From Sphagnum magellanicum (taxonomy: Eukaryota > Streptophyta > Sphagnopsida > Sphagnales > Sphagnaceae): a stretch of DNA of 64,000 bases. The notes below the pieces were generated by a model. The model saw only the letters and a list, made by a program, of their open reading frames with translations, was not told the DNA's origin and searched no databases. Every line of letters begins with the position of its first letter. The first letter of the stretch is position 1. The stretch spans positions 17,954,590-18,018,589 of the forward strand of contig CM038921.1 of the NCBI GenBank assembly GCA_021904315.1. The letters are read 5' to 3'. Of the stretch, positions 1-10,950 are shown piece by piece. Both the position numbers and the translations under genes were made by a program.

Positions 1-1109
1 TATTTGGCAAAACAAGTCACCTTATGGAGCACTAGTTTTGTTTGTTGATAAAAATGACAACAAGTTGAGGATGTGTATTGACCATTATGCTTTTAACAAA
101 ATAACCATAAAAAAAACTATCATATGCTTCACATTGACAACTTGTTGAATTGATTCAATGGGGCCAAATAATTTAGCCAAATTGATTTCAAAACGAGATA
201 CTATCAAATCCACATTGTAGACGAGGATGTTGAAAAGACGACTATGAAAATTAGGTGTGGTTTGTATGAATTCTTGGTGATGCCATTCGGTTTGTGTAAT
301 GCCTTGTCAACATTCACAACCCTCATGAACTCCATCTTCCATGAAAAGTTGGACAAGTTCATGATCATCTATATCAATGATATCTTGGTGCATTCAAAGA
401 TTACAAAAAAACATGCAGAACATGTGGAATATGTTCGGAATAAGCTTCAACAAAATAAATTCTTTACCAATAGGGCAAAAAGTGAATTTGCCCAAAAGGA
501 ATTAGACTTCCTTGGGCATATTTTATTATGCGAAGGAATGAGGCTCAACCTTAAGAAATTGCAAGCCATAAGAAACTAGAAGAAGCTAATCATGGTCAAA
601 ATAACTCAATCCTTCGTAAGCTTGGCCAACTTTTAGTAGAAGTTCATAAAAGGATTATCGGAAATGGTGAAACTACTTTCAAACCTCCTCAAAAAAGAAT
701 TGTTTTTTGAATGGAAAAAACAACAACAAAGGGCATTTAAAAACTTGAAAAAGACATTTGTATCTGCCCCTATGTTGAAGTTTTTGAACTTCATTAAACC
801 ATTTGAAGTCCACATTGATGCAAATGACTTTGTTATTGAAAGGGTCTTCATGTAGGAGGACACCTAATTACTTTAAAAAATAAAAACCTTTATGGAGCAC
901 AATTACAATGGCCAATTCACAAGGAATTATCTATTGTTTTATGTTGCCTAAAAACATGGCAACATTACCTAGGGTTGTATAAAAATAAAGTCTTCACAGA
1001 CAATGTCTCTTTGAAATATGTCGAAACCCAACCAGAAGCTTCAACGAAGAAGTTAAAATGGCACAATACCTTGGCATCATTGGATGTGAAATCGATTCAC
1101 AAACCAAGA

Positions 1110-2575
1110 TGGGACAAATGATGACGCACTCCCAAACTCCTTGATAGACTCAAATGTGAGTCTAAAGTGAAAATAACAGAAGGATAAAAAGTTGGGGCAT
1201 GTTCCTTGGTTCGTAGCACTTTTGGGGTAGAGGGGCGTGCTGGAGTTTCGGGATGGGGACTAAAAAGAGTGACAAGCAATTCAATTACTCACACGGACCT
1301 GCATAAACCACACAACAAGTTAGTTAGTGCGTAGTTAGAGCATTTTTGGTGCATGAATAAGCCATGGGCAAACATGGACTCATAAGATTCACCACGGCTT
1401 GGATTTAGGGGAAGCCATCACCTTCCCCCTTATAGTATTCTCTATGCTTGGCCATGGGGCCAACACCCAAATGTCATTTTGTCCCGAGATTCTCAAGTTG
1501 GAGTCTCGAAATTCTCGAAATTGGGACTTACAACTTTGAATTATTATAACTTTGTGTGTAGACCTCCGATTGAGGTGAGGTCTAAAGAAAAGTTATAACC
1601 TTCGTTGAGAGTTTTTCAACACTATGTGGCATGACACCTGAAGATAAGGAATTCAGGGCGATTCTTGACTTTTAATGGTCGGGAGTCAAATTAGCAATTT
1701 GATTCTCGGCCCTTCTTTTGGCCATAACTTATGTTTTAAGTGCCCAAATGGGTCATAAGAGCTCATTTTAGACATCTACATTTTAAGAGTTTTCCAACGA
1801 TATAAAGAATTTTTCGATCCAATGAGTTTTGACTCTTGCAATTGCCCTTTGAAAATTTGGGAGTCCATCGGGACTCCAATTCCTAAAGTGGGAGCTTGCT
1901 TGGGAATGTGGGGGTTCATTCCCTCACACTTTCCTACATTCCCGCACTTCACTTTTGGCCTGCACCTTTGCCAGCCCTTGCTTCGGTCACGAACCCAAGG
2001 TTAAGGTTGTGACAAATGAGGGTATTCAGTTTAAAGGGTAAAAACCAATGGTTCAAGGTCAAATTTTTATAACCTGGACCCAAGTTGACATCAACTTGTT
2101 GGAACCGACACAATAATTAAACTATAGAAAAAATGTTTTGCTAGATCTAGAACTGAAACTTGAACCATGAATTTTTTTTTTGAAAACATGGTAAGGATAT
2201 ATATGTAAAAAAATTGATTTTTTTCGAAAGTGAATAAGTAGACAAAACTTTATAATTAATTATTAATTATTAATTAATTGTTCAACTTTATATTTACATA
2301 GACCCTTATTTTATTTTTCATAAAACTTTGTACTCGCATAATTTTTAGCATTAGGGAATGTGAAGTGTGTATATATGGAACTGGACTCGATTTAAAAACC
2401 AAGTTTAGAGGTTCTTGAATTTGAAAAAAGGTGATAGAACTAGAACCAAAGGGTTCAAAATTTGGAAGAACCTAGGTCAAACTTGTTTTTAGAGTACCAT
2501 CACAAAAATTTTAAAATGTCAAAATTAGATAAAAGGTTCTTTAAAAAAGGGAGAACCACACAACACTAGATGAGA
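1110..2575. mobile_element. Unclassified repeat block inserted between RNase H and integrase of the Ty3 element
   Basis: RNase H-like coding similarity ends near 1108 and integrase-side sequence resumes only near 2580-2800. The roughly 1.4 kb between has no retroelement coding signal. It is more GC-rich than its surroundings up to about 2000, with repeated motifs around 'gagtctcgaaattctcg', and then passes into a separate hAT-like repeat (2001-2535). The block therefore seems composite, the result of at least one insertion. I see no clean terminal repeats for the 1110-2000 part and do not recognise its family. Confidence 0.5.
2001..2535 (+). mobile_element. Dispersed hAT-like non-autonomous repeat, copy A
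   Basis: This stretch aligns by eye, in inverted orientation, with 22500-23039 inside the esterase gene. Shared landmarks in order are 'aaagggtaaaaacc', 'acctggacc', 'gttgacatcaacttgttgg', 'ttttgctagatct', 'tagaggttcttgaatttga' and 'cattagggaatgtg'. The outer end (aaGGTTGTGAC) corresponds to CAGTGTTGTGAGC in the other copy, which resembles a hAT-type terminus. No long ORF is present, so it would have been a passenger element. I could not define a target-site duplication. Confidence 0.55.
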
Positions 2576-4200
2576 CAATGTAATCCTTAATGTGATGAAT
2601 AAAAAAGAGGAATTGCAAGTGGAAAAACCCTCGACCAAGACTCAAGGACTAAAGGCCATTTTCCAAAGGGAAAGCGGCCTCAAACAAAGGATAAAAAGGC
2701 CTACGTGCAAGATTTGTTTGCACAAAGACATTTCAAAAAATTGGGAGAACAAAAAAAGGTGAAAAAATCACCTTAAAGGAAGGATTATTAATATGGAAAT
2801 AGTTTTGGATCTATGTGTTAACAAGGAAACGACACATGAAAATCATGCAGGAAGAGCATGATGTGCCCACATCAGGGCATCGCGGGGGCCAAACCACGAG
2901 AGTGGTTGTAGGGAAAAAAATTCTACTGACTTGAAATGAAAGAGGACGTAAAGCATTTCGTGCACACCTGTGTGAAGTGTCAGAACATGAAATCCATTTT
3001 TTTTTAAAAGTATGGATTATATAGGCTTCCACCAATCCCAAGTGAATCGTGGGAAATTGTTTCCATGGATTTCATGACCCAATTCCCCGAATGGAATGGA
3101 CACCATTTTGGTAGTAGTCAATCGAATTTCCAAGTTGGCAAATGTGGCTCCAACAAAAATGATTGCAATAACTTTCAATTCAACAAAGTTGCTATTTGAC
3201 ATGTGGGTTAGGCACCTTGGGATGCTTCAATTCACTGTAAATGATAAAGATGCCAAGTTTATAGCAAGCTTCTAGAAGCATTTGTTTTAGAAGGTGGGAA
3301 CAAAATTGTCTTTTAATATGGCATTCCACCCACAAATTGATGGCCAAATAAAAAGGGTCAATGGGGTGTTGAATCGATACTCAAAAAATATGTTAGCATT
3401 AATCAAAGAGATTGGGGCGAACATTTATAAGGCTTGGCAAATTTTTGTTGCAATTCCACAATGCATTCAACAACAAAAATGTCCCCATTCAAATTAGTGT
3501 TGGGAGAAGAAACCAAGAAGCCAATGGATTTAGCCATCCCCATGAGACAATTAAAAGTTATGAAAATGGTCAAAGGGTGTGAAAAGTTATAAATATAAGC
3601 CAAGAAGCTCTTGGAGCAAGCTAAAAAATGATATGAGAAACATGCCAATAAAACACGAAGGCACGTGGAGTTTGAGGTTGGGCAACATGTGTGGGTAAAC
3701 ACACGAGACTTTAAATGCTCAATGGATTAGCCCCACATTTCATTGCCAAGTATGTAGGGCCTTTTGAAATTTTGCATAACCTGCATCCCAATGTGTACAT
3801 TAAAGTTGCCACTACTTTTGTGGCACATCCGATGTTTCATGTTTAAAAATTAAAGTTGTTTATACATGATGAACGGACTAGACCAAAAGCAAAAAATGCA
3901 ACTGGAAGTGGATGCCATCAAAACATAGGTTGGTAGTTGAGGTTAAAGGCATATTTCGCACGAAGCAAACATGTTTCAAAAGTAAAGAATATTTGGTAAA
4001 ATACAAGGGTTGCCATCATAAGGAGGTAATGTGAATGAAATTTGTTCACTTGGATCACCTCTCACAGATGGTGAATAAATTTGAGCAAGAAAGGGGTCAC
4101 AAACCTGTAATGAAGAGAATTTGAAAAGAAAAAAAAAACCCCACCTACAAAGAGCCTAAGTGTTGATGAAGGCATGAACCCCTTTTAAAGTGGGGGAGAA

Positions 4201-5640
4201 TGCCCACAAAATAACCGATATAATTAACCTCATTAATTTAAGGTGGGTTAAGGGTTTTTGCAAGTGTAATCGACAACAAAAAGGCCAAAGTTCATGATGG
4301 AAAAAACAACTAAAAAAGGCAAGGAGGTGGCAATCAATGGAAATGGATTTGGAGTTGGACTTGAATCGAAAAACTCTAAAGTTCGATTAGGCAAGGTCGG
4401 GGTAGTGGTGCGTGTAAATAAAACAACACATCTTTGAATGGAGAAGTTAGACTTCCTGCACATGAACTCATGAATCATGTCTTGTTTGGGTAAAGTGGAT
4501 TCGAACTATAAAGCCCAGTTTGACACTATGTATTGGTGCATTCATAACCCTTCTGTGGTGATTGGAATTTCCAAGCTAAAGTCAAAGTGGACTCCAAGGA
4601 AAGAAAAGACAATTACAAGGGGGAATTTGGGTAGACACCAGAAATGAACGCATTGGGTGAAAACAAAAAACACATTCAATAATACCTCTAGTGTTAAGAA
4701 CACAAAGACACAACATGAATGGTCTCCTTTGACCAAGAAATAATTAATCCCACTAGTGGGTTGAAATGAAAAAAATGGCATAGGTGCCCAAGGGCGGTCG
4801 TCCTTAAGTAACATCAACTTCAACAAGGATGTTGACATCTCTAAAGTGGGGGAAAGTGACATGCCCTTCTAGGTGGACCTTCAAGTGAAAGGATTCACCT
4901 AGTCAGGGCCCAAGTCTAGACCATTGCGGGCCGGCCCCCATGGCGGTTTGAATTGCAAGTCTAAATTGGGCTAGGTTTGACTCTCGGTTTGACAACACTC
5001 ATGAGTCGCATAGATGTTGGCTAGTTAGGGTTTGAGGAAAGGGGCTTGAGGAGATGCCCTTGGTATGTTAAGTCCTTGAATTAAATACAAGTTTATGGTT
5101 AAGCCGAAAGATGGGAGATGGTAATCCTAAGCGACAAGGCCTTGTACCACTTGGGAAGCCCGCCACAGGTTGAGTCCCACCCATTTAGAGGCTAGGGTTA
5201 GCCTTACATTACAAAATAAGACTCAAAGTTCATCGTGCGTAGTACAACAATAGGTCTTTGGGTGGAAAGGGGGATTTTGGGTAGGGCAGAAGAGGAGCAA
5301 TGAAGTTTGTTCCCCAATGAAGGCAAAGTAGGATTTTGAGGTCTTCAAGTTTGCTGGTGTAAAGGTTGTCCAACAATGATTTGTGTTATCAACATTAGTG
5401 AAGAGGAAAGCATACATTTTCATGGGCATGAGCCTTCTGAATTGCTTTTAGCATTTGCAAAATAGGCCTAGATGTTTGGGAGCAAATGTGAATTGATTTC
5501 ACCCTTTTGACCAAGGTTATTTTTTCCAAACTTGTGATATGAAATTTTTGGCAAATTTTTCCAAAAAATTAGCCACCTTATTCAAATTTACATTACACTT
5601 CTTTTTTTTTGGGTTGAAAACGTGACAAAAATTCTCAAAG
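4201..5640 (+). mobile_element. 3' LTR of the Ty3 element followed by a second retroelement end
   Basis: Directly after the polypurine tract at 4187-4200, sequence beginning TGCCCACAAA at 4201 is the expected start of the 3' LTR. A second polypurine-tract-like string (AAAGTGGGGGAAAGTG) lies at about 4845-4860 and is again followed by a TGCCC start near 4862, so two LTR-element ends seem to lie side by side or nested. The rest, to about 5640, is moderately GC-rich non-coding sequence consistent with LTR material. I cannot fix the right boundary of either LTR, and no intact partner LTR is visible in the window. Confidence 0.45.
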
Positions 5641-6157
5641 AAAGCTTCTATCTCTTGGAAGAGAAATAAGTAGTTAATGAACAAATGTTTTTTCTGAAAT
5701 CGCCATATTTAGACAATATGTTCCAATGCAAAAATATAGCAGGATTCTTATATTTTTCTACTTTCCCCACTGACGTGAGACCTGTAACCAAATTTGCTAA
5801 ATGCTCTCGTAGGATGATGGCCAATGTGGCTATTTCACAACATGGGAAACCGAAAAAAAAAAAACCCCACACAGTGGGTTTTGACTTCTCAAAGAGTAGC
5901 CATTGGGGAGAAATGGGAATCGGGTTTCGTATTTTGACTTCTCGAAGAGTGGTTGTTGAGGACAAATGTGAATCGGGTTAACCATTTTGACTCCTCGGTT
6001 TTTTAAGGACCTCGTTTGGGACCTCAACGTTCTCGTTAGTAGAGAGAGGAAACCAACAGCGAGGGAAAAGCAAAGCAAAGCTGAAGGGAAGAAGGGAAGC
6101 GCGAAAGAAAGCGAACAAGAGCGCAGCTGCGGAGCTTTGTGGCTTTCGAACGCCTGG
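5641..6157 (+). promoter_or_regulatory. Upstream region of the CMC2 gene, with a 53-bp tandem duplication
   Basis: This is the presumed promoter and 5' UTR of the gene starting at 6158. It contains two degenerate 53-bp direct repeats (5879-5931 and 5932-5984, both starting TTTTGACTTCTC, with 'gaatcgggtt' inside), and a third start (TTTTGACTCCTC) at 5984. From about 6020 the sequence turns GC- and purine-rich ('gagagaggaaacc', 'gcgaaagaaagcgaac'), as plant 5' UTRs often do. I see no convincing TATA box, and the transcription start is not determined. Confidence 0.45.
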
Positions 6158-7015
6158 ATGCATCCTCCGCTCACTCTGCACAAGCATCCTGCCTGTGCTC
6201 TAGTATTTCTTCTACCGCTTTCTCTTTTGATCCTTTTTTTTCTTTCTATAAAGACGTCACTTTTATAAACCCTAATCAATCTTTCAGATGCTTGCAGTTT
6301 CTGTTTCTGGTCACCAATTTTGTATTCAACATTTGCTGTTGTCTTTTTCGCAGCTGCTATCTTTCCTGCTTGTGCTGTAGTATTTCTTCTACTCCTTTTC
6401 CCTTTCAATCCTATTTTTTTCTTTCACAAAAGACGTCACTTTTATAAACCCTGATCAATCTTTCAGACGCTTTGCAGTTTCTGTTTCTGGTTACCAATTT
6501 TTTATTCACATTTTGCTGTTGTCTTTTTGTATCTGCAATCTGGTTGTTGTTCATCTGTCAGAGTAAATCCATGTTTTCTGCTCCCTTCTTTTGCTTCTAG
6601 GGTGAGATGACCAACTTGTGTGTGCGTGCGTGCGTGTGTGTTTGTGGTGCGGGGTTTTATGAGCATGACAAACTTGGTCTTGGAAAAGTGGGGAATATGC
6701 CTGCAGATGCTGCTTTTTTGGATGATCTTTCGGGGATTAGGTTTCTGCTTACAGAGACTTTTGATGGTTTTGTCTTTGTTTTCAGTTTGGGGTTGATGTG
6801 GTGGCATGGCAGATCATTGAGAACTTCAAGAAGTGTCATGAGGATCATCCCGTTCAGAAATTCTTTGGTGTATGCAATGATCTGAAAATTGAGCTTGACC
6901 GCTGTTTCCGTGAGGAGGTGGGTTCCTTATCTCTCTTTGTTCTTGGAGATTCTTGAAGAGGGGTTGAAGGTCAATGTTCTCAGCTTGTGGACCTATAACC
7001 TAGAAACATGCACAG

Positions 7016-7054
<39 letters not shown>

Positions 7055-7239
7055 TGTGAGAGAGAGAGGGAGAGGGAGGATGCAAAGATCATTTGGGCAT
7101 TCGTGGTGATGTTGGTTGACAGAAAGCAGAGAAGCGGAAAGCCAATTTTGAAGCAAGCAAGCAATTCAAGGAGAAGCTTAGGGCTAGCAAAGCTGCAAAG
7201 GCTGCTGCAGAGACAGCCTCCCCCTCACAGCTTGACTGA
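6158..7239 (+). CDS. CMC2: COX assembly mitochondrial protein 2 homolog (twin CX9C protein), three exons
   Basis: Small intermembrane-space protein of the CMC2 family, which helps cytochrome c oxidase biogenesis. Exons are 6158-6202, 6813-6917 and 7123-7239, joined by GT-AG introns (6203-6812 and 6918-7122), all in phase 0, giving 88 residues. The N-terminus MHPPLTLHKHP matches the highly conserved start of the family and fixes the start codon. Two exact CX9C motifs are seen, Cys13-Cys23 and Cys36-Cys46, which would form the disulfide-bonded helical hairpin imported through the MIA pathway. 'KFFG' and 'LDRCFR' are also family hallmarks. The C-terminus is basic, then Ala-rich. Length is typical. 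Residue 15 reads Leu, where relatives that I remember have Glu; this depends on the first splice donor. The stop codon lies 107 bp before the HAL3-like start. Confidence 0.9.
6185..6535 (+). repeat. 177-bp tandem duplication spanning the exon 1/intron 1 junction of CMC2
   Basis: Two adjacent copies, offset by 177 bp, match over almost their whole length. Landmarks are 'tagtatttcttct' at 6201 and 6378, then 'gacgtcacttttataaaccct', 'atcaatctttcaga' and 'gcagtttctgtttctgg' in both. The left edge includes the last codons of exon 1 (cctgcctgtgct in copy 1, cctgcttgtgct in copy 2), so the splice donor region is itself duplicated inside the intron. The copies differ at several bases and small indels. 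Confidence 0.85.
7017..7077 (+). repeat. (GT)n-(GA)n microsatellite in CMC2 intron 2
   Basis: About 16 TG units lead into 'ggtgtgtgagagagagaggg' near the 3' part of intron 2, 45 bp upstream of the exon 3 acceptor. A shorter 'tgtgtgcgtgcgtgcgtgtgtg' tract lies in intron 1 at about 6618. Both are probably polymorphic. Confidence 0.9.
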
Positions 7240-7346
7240 GCTGAGATTTTTGTCTTTTCTCTTCTTCAATAGAACTTGCTACTTTCCTTTACCACTCCTC
7301 CTAGGTTTATAGCCTCATCCAAACTGCAATACTTGTTTATGGTGAC

Positions 7347-8229
7347 ATGGCCTCTGTAAAATCAGAAACAAGATTGTCAGCAGACAATCCAATTAGAGAA
7401 AAGCAGCCTGAGAGAAGATTATCAGAAAGTTCACCTACATTAGGGTGGGAGAGGAGGGGTGCTCGGAAGCCTCATATAATTTTGGCTGCAAGTGGGAGTG
7501 TGGCAGCAATCAAGTTCGGAGTTCTTGCTGATTGCTTGTCTGATTGGGCAGAAGTGAGGGCTGTGGCAACAAAGCCAGCATTGCACTTTATTGACAAGAG
7601 TGCACTTCCAGCTAGTGTAAAGCTTTACACAGATGAAGATGAATGGACAAGTTGGAGCAAAATAGGGGACAATGTGCTCCACATAGAGCTTCGAAAATGG
7701 GCTGATGCAATGCTGATTGCCCCCCTCTCTGCAAACACACTTGCTAAGGTAACATATAACTTTTTCAAGCTCCTCTTCATGCTAGGACTCTAGCATCCTG
7801 TTTGTCCTTGGTGGAACACATGGCACAGGAATATTGTAGGAACTGTATCTTGGGGGTGGATTTTTCGATCTCTGGTTTAGTCAAATGAGAATCATCCACG
7901 GAACTAAATGCAAGTGTGTGCAGGTTGCAGGAGGGTTGTGCGACAATCTTCTCACTTGCATTGTGCGTGCTTGGGATTTCTCAAAGCCTATGTTTGTTGC
8001 ACCTGCAATGAACACATTGATGTGGACAAGCCCATTTACACAGCGCCATCTTTCATCATTGGATGATTTGGGGGTTATTGTTATCTCCCCAATCTCCAAA
8101 AGGCTAGCATGTGGAGACACTGGAAATGGAGCTATGGCAGAGCCAGCTGCCATTGACTCAGCTGTCAGACTATCTGTTTTGAAAGCAGAGAGCATTGGGA
8201 ATGCACTTCCTATACCCCGCACAGTATAA
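7347..8229 (+). CDS. HAL3: Phosphopantothenoylcysteine decarboxylase, HAL3/HAL3a family, two exons
   Basis: Flavin (FMN)-dependent enzyme of coenzyme A synthesis that decarboxylates 4'-phosphopantothenoylcysteine to 4'-phosphopantetheine; plant homologs also affect salt tolerance and growth. Exons 7347-7748 and 7924-8229 flank a 175-bp GT-AG intron in phase 0 and encode 235 residues. The flavoprotein fold starts at about residue 43 with the 'LAASGSVAA' FMN loop. The family's catalytic His is His112 in LHIELRKWAD, the substrate-binding Asn is Asn164 in PAMNTLMW, and the redox Cys of the flexible flap is Cys197 in RLACGDTGNGAMAE. All are intact, so the gene looks functional. The first 42 residues are polar and variable, and longer than in Arabidopsis HAL3a. 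The ATG at 7347 sits in a good context (gacATGG). An overlapping short upstream ORF begins at 7339. It lies in tandem 107 bp after CMC2. Confidence 0.95.
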
Positions 8230-8580
8230 TTGTTCTCTGTGGTTTGAAGCCTTCCTATGGACAGGCTTGTGTCCATGAATCTGACAAATGAGCTTCATCA
8301 TTTGCAGTGTTTCAGGCAGTTTTTCTTCTACAGTGGTGAGACACTCCAGCTTCATTATCCCTGTTCATTTGATGATTATCAAGGTCCTTTGTTTTAACCT
8401 GATTCTCAATTGGTTTTCACAATTAGTCAGTGGTGACTCTCAGAACCAGTTAGACCTGCTGGAACCTGGATACTGCTGGGTTGACAAAAATAAATGTTCA
8501 TTTTCCCAAATAGTTCTCACAACAAACTGGAAACTTCTTATCAACTAGATATCCAAAATGTGTGTTTTTCTTATACCTTA
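8230..8580 (+). terminator. 3' flank of the HAL3-like gene with a candidate poly(A) signal
   Basis: The likely 3' UTR follows the TAA stop at 8227-8229. An AATAAA hexamer lies at 8489-8494, 260 bp after the stop, which is plausible for a plant 3' UTR. No other gene-like sequence is seen before the repeat that starts near 8581. Transcript data would be needed to place the real cleavage site. Confidence 0.4.
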
Positions 8581-9105
8581 GGGCATCTCCACCCAAACCC
8601 CCTATTTCGGGCCTCTACCAATGTACACCACTTCCAACATGTACTCTAAACTTTTGGACACACCCTTAGGATTATCTCCATCTACATAGATGGCAGTATT
8701 ATTTTTAGAGTAATACTCCAAACATGAACTTGCAGAATGTAGAATATTATGATACCCCTCTGATCTGATTGATTCCAACAGCGAAAAGACAATCCTTGAA
8801 AATATTAATTTCTTAGTTATTTGTAAACTAGTATTTTATTTGTTTGTTTGCATCTGTTCCATAAAAATGTGTACGGTGATATGATAGGATACCTTTAGCT
8901 AAGCATGAATGCAATCAAAGTGATAAGTGAAGGATAACGTGGCCATGTCCATATCTCATTGGACAATCACATGGTGTGATTTGACTAAATATGTGACTAA
9001 AATTGAGGTGTAAATAATCCCATATTCTTGCACAATATCCAAGCTTGATGTTGTTTTAACTTTTGTTTTAAAGTATGAACACTACTCCAATGGAGATGTT
9101 GGAGA
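8581..9105. mobile_element. Possible MITE with GGGCATCTCCA-type end
   Basis: The left end reads GGGCATCTCCACCC, a terminus style seen in several plant MITE families. Near 9085-9105 'ccaatggagatgttgg' is its approximate inverted complement. The interior is AT-rich and non-coding, with an internal 'ttatctccatctac'. The two ends match over only about 10 bp and I found no clear target-site duplication, so this is a weak call. Confidence 0.3.
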
Positions 9106-10800
9106 AGTGATATTTTAATATATATGTAGTTCACATTGTACAAAGCCAAATTCCCTCAATCTATAATTGGTCATGATTCTCTGTCCAAGGTGATCATGAA
9201 TCAAAGGATTAATTTGTAATGAATTCACATAGCATTTCATGGAATACAATTATGTTTCCTTTAAAGCATTATACACATTTGTTGCATAATTTGAAAATTT
9301 TATCAACTTACAAACTTGTTTGAAAACATGAATAAGTTTGATTCCTGTTATTAGATGTATAATATGTAGTTTAAAACAAAATACATGACCACAAGTTATA
9401 TTGTAACTTATTTCAAAACAACAAAAAAGAATCAATTTCATTTCAACTTTTAAATACATAATGTGAGGTGAAATAAGCTTGGATGCCACGCATTTTTATG
9501 CGATGGCTTATGGATGGACAATGCATAATAGGATGATGTAACCCTACAAAACTTTATTTATAAACACATCGTAGAGTTGGAAAATGTACGAAAGAATAAG
9601 AAAAAGGAAAAGGGAGAATTTATAGGATGTCAAGTTAGTTCAAACTAGATGTCAAAATGTCTCCATGTCAAAAATTGATTGCTATAGTAGGTCAGCTGTA
9701 TTTCTTGATGTCAAAAATTGATCGCCTACAATAGGTTGGTTGTGGTGATGAGAGGTGTGTCCTAAAGGGGTGGCGGTTGACAAATAATTAAGCCTTTGAC
9801 TATAGCCCAACTTAAGATGGAAGATGTTTACATCTTTTGCAATGTGATCGAAATTTTTTGATGAATGAAAGTAACCAAGACAACTTGAACTTACATTGTC
9901 TTTGGGCCCTAATTTGACTCTCATATTATGGTTTCATCCCAAATTGAAATAAAATCAAAAAATGAACAATTGGTTATCATTTACTCAAATTTCAACATCC
10001 CAAGGTTTGATCTTCACATGATTTGATTTTAGAAAAAAAATGACGGGTGAAAAAAAACAAAACTAAATAAGATAGTGCAACTTTTTTACCCAATTTTGGT
10101 GATTTTTTTAATTTTAATCCAATGTTTTGTGGGTATTTTTTATTTTTAAGAATATGTAATCCTTGAATCTTATATATATATTGCAAATGTGGTAAAACCT
10201 TGGGGTAAGGGGTCTTTTTTTTAAAATTTAAGAACTTATGAATAAAAGTAATATTGTTTTGCCTAACAAGTAGGGGTTATTGGGAATAGGGTTTTCTAAA
10301 AAGGATGTAGTTACAAGTGTGGTTTGGATTTAGTGTTGTAATTTCACTATGAAAAAGGGGGGTGTTTTGCAATTAGCCTTATGACTCAATTTTTGAATTG
10401 TAAAAGACACTTGCAACTCATTGTATTTATACGTTGTGAGTGCTAACAAACAAATTGCATGAATTGCAAAATTGCAACTCATCGTATATAAGGTGCAATT
10501 CATTACAATTCAATTGCAACTTAGTCAAAACAACTCCTTTTGAACTACTATGCAATTCCATGATAATTGTACCCATGATGTCATGTTGACATCATTAATG
10601 GTCATTCATTTATTAAAATCTAACACGTGGCATTATGAAGATTTTTGAAATGTTTTTTCGAAATATTGATCTCCATCATCCATTATGATTATTAATGACG
10701 GTATGAGATTGTGACATGTGGCACAATAAATAGTTCCACATGGCATGTTAATTGTATTTTGGAAAAAAAAATTAAAAATTAAAAAAATTTTAATAGCTAA
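9106..10800. other. Intergenic AT-rich DNA, no gene recognised
   Basis: No reading frame here resembles a known protein. 'tcaaaaattgat' occurs twice about 45 bp apart near 9668 and 9713, a local duplication. From 10380 to 10560, 'ttgcaa' and 'gcaatt' words recur ('gcaactcattgtat', 'gcaactcatcgtat'), perhaps a decayed MITE, but I could not delimit it. Confidence 0.5.
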
Positions 10801-10950
10801 GTAGGTTGTACATAACCATAGGTAGGTAGGTTGGTAGGTCTTAAGACCTACATACTTACATATTTACCTAGGACCTTCCTATCTACTTACATAAGTAGGT
10901 AAAAAAGTAGGATCTACTTACTTACCTACCTAGGTAAGTAAGTAGGAAAG
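10801..10950. repeat. Degenerate GTAG/CTAC tetranucleotide repeat with foldback symmetry
   Basis: Runs of 'gtag' words on the left (ggtaggtaggttggtagg) are mirrored by 'ctac' words on the right. Two local palindromes are centred on CTTAAG (near 10841) and on CCTAGG (near 10932). The strand could fold back on itself. A related array lies at 20370-20560. Confidence 0.7.

Larger units (their letters stand above)
1..4200 (+). mobile_element. Ty3/gypsy chromovirus-type LTR retrotransposon, broken, running in from the left edge
   Basis: The + strand carries the pol domains of a Ty3/gypsy element in normal order. The reverse transcriptase shows MPFGLCNA at 280-303 and YINDILVHS at 370-396, and the sequence before 244 also reads as reverse transcriptase, so the element enters from outside the window. 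An RNase H-like stretch follows to about 1108. Integrase-like sequence occupies about 2800-3700 (MAFHPQIDGQ at 3318-3347). A chromodomain-like segment (EYLVKYKG at 3987-4010) points to the chromovirus branch. A polypurine tract at about 4187-4200 marks the junction with the 3' LTR. Other repeats separate RNase H from integrase. The element is clearly broken in many places and looks old. Family assignment is confident; the lineage within the chromoviruses is not resolved. Confidence 0.85.

Noticed and set aside
5830-6408. 192-codon minus-strand ORF overlapping the CMC2 promoter and exon 1
   Set aside because: Low-complexity translation antisense to the conserved CMC2 exon, with no recognisable domain.
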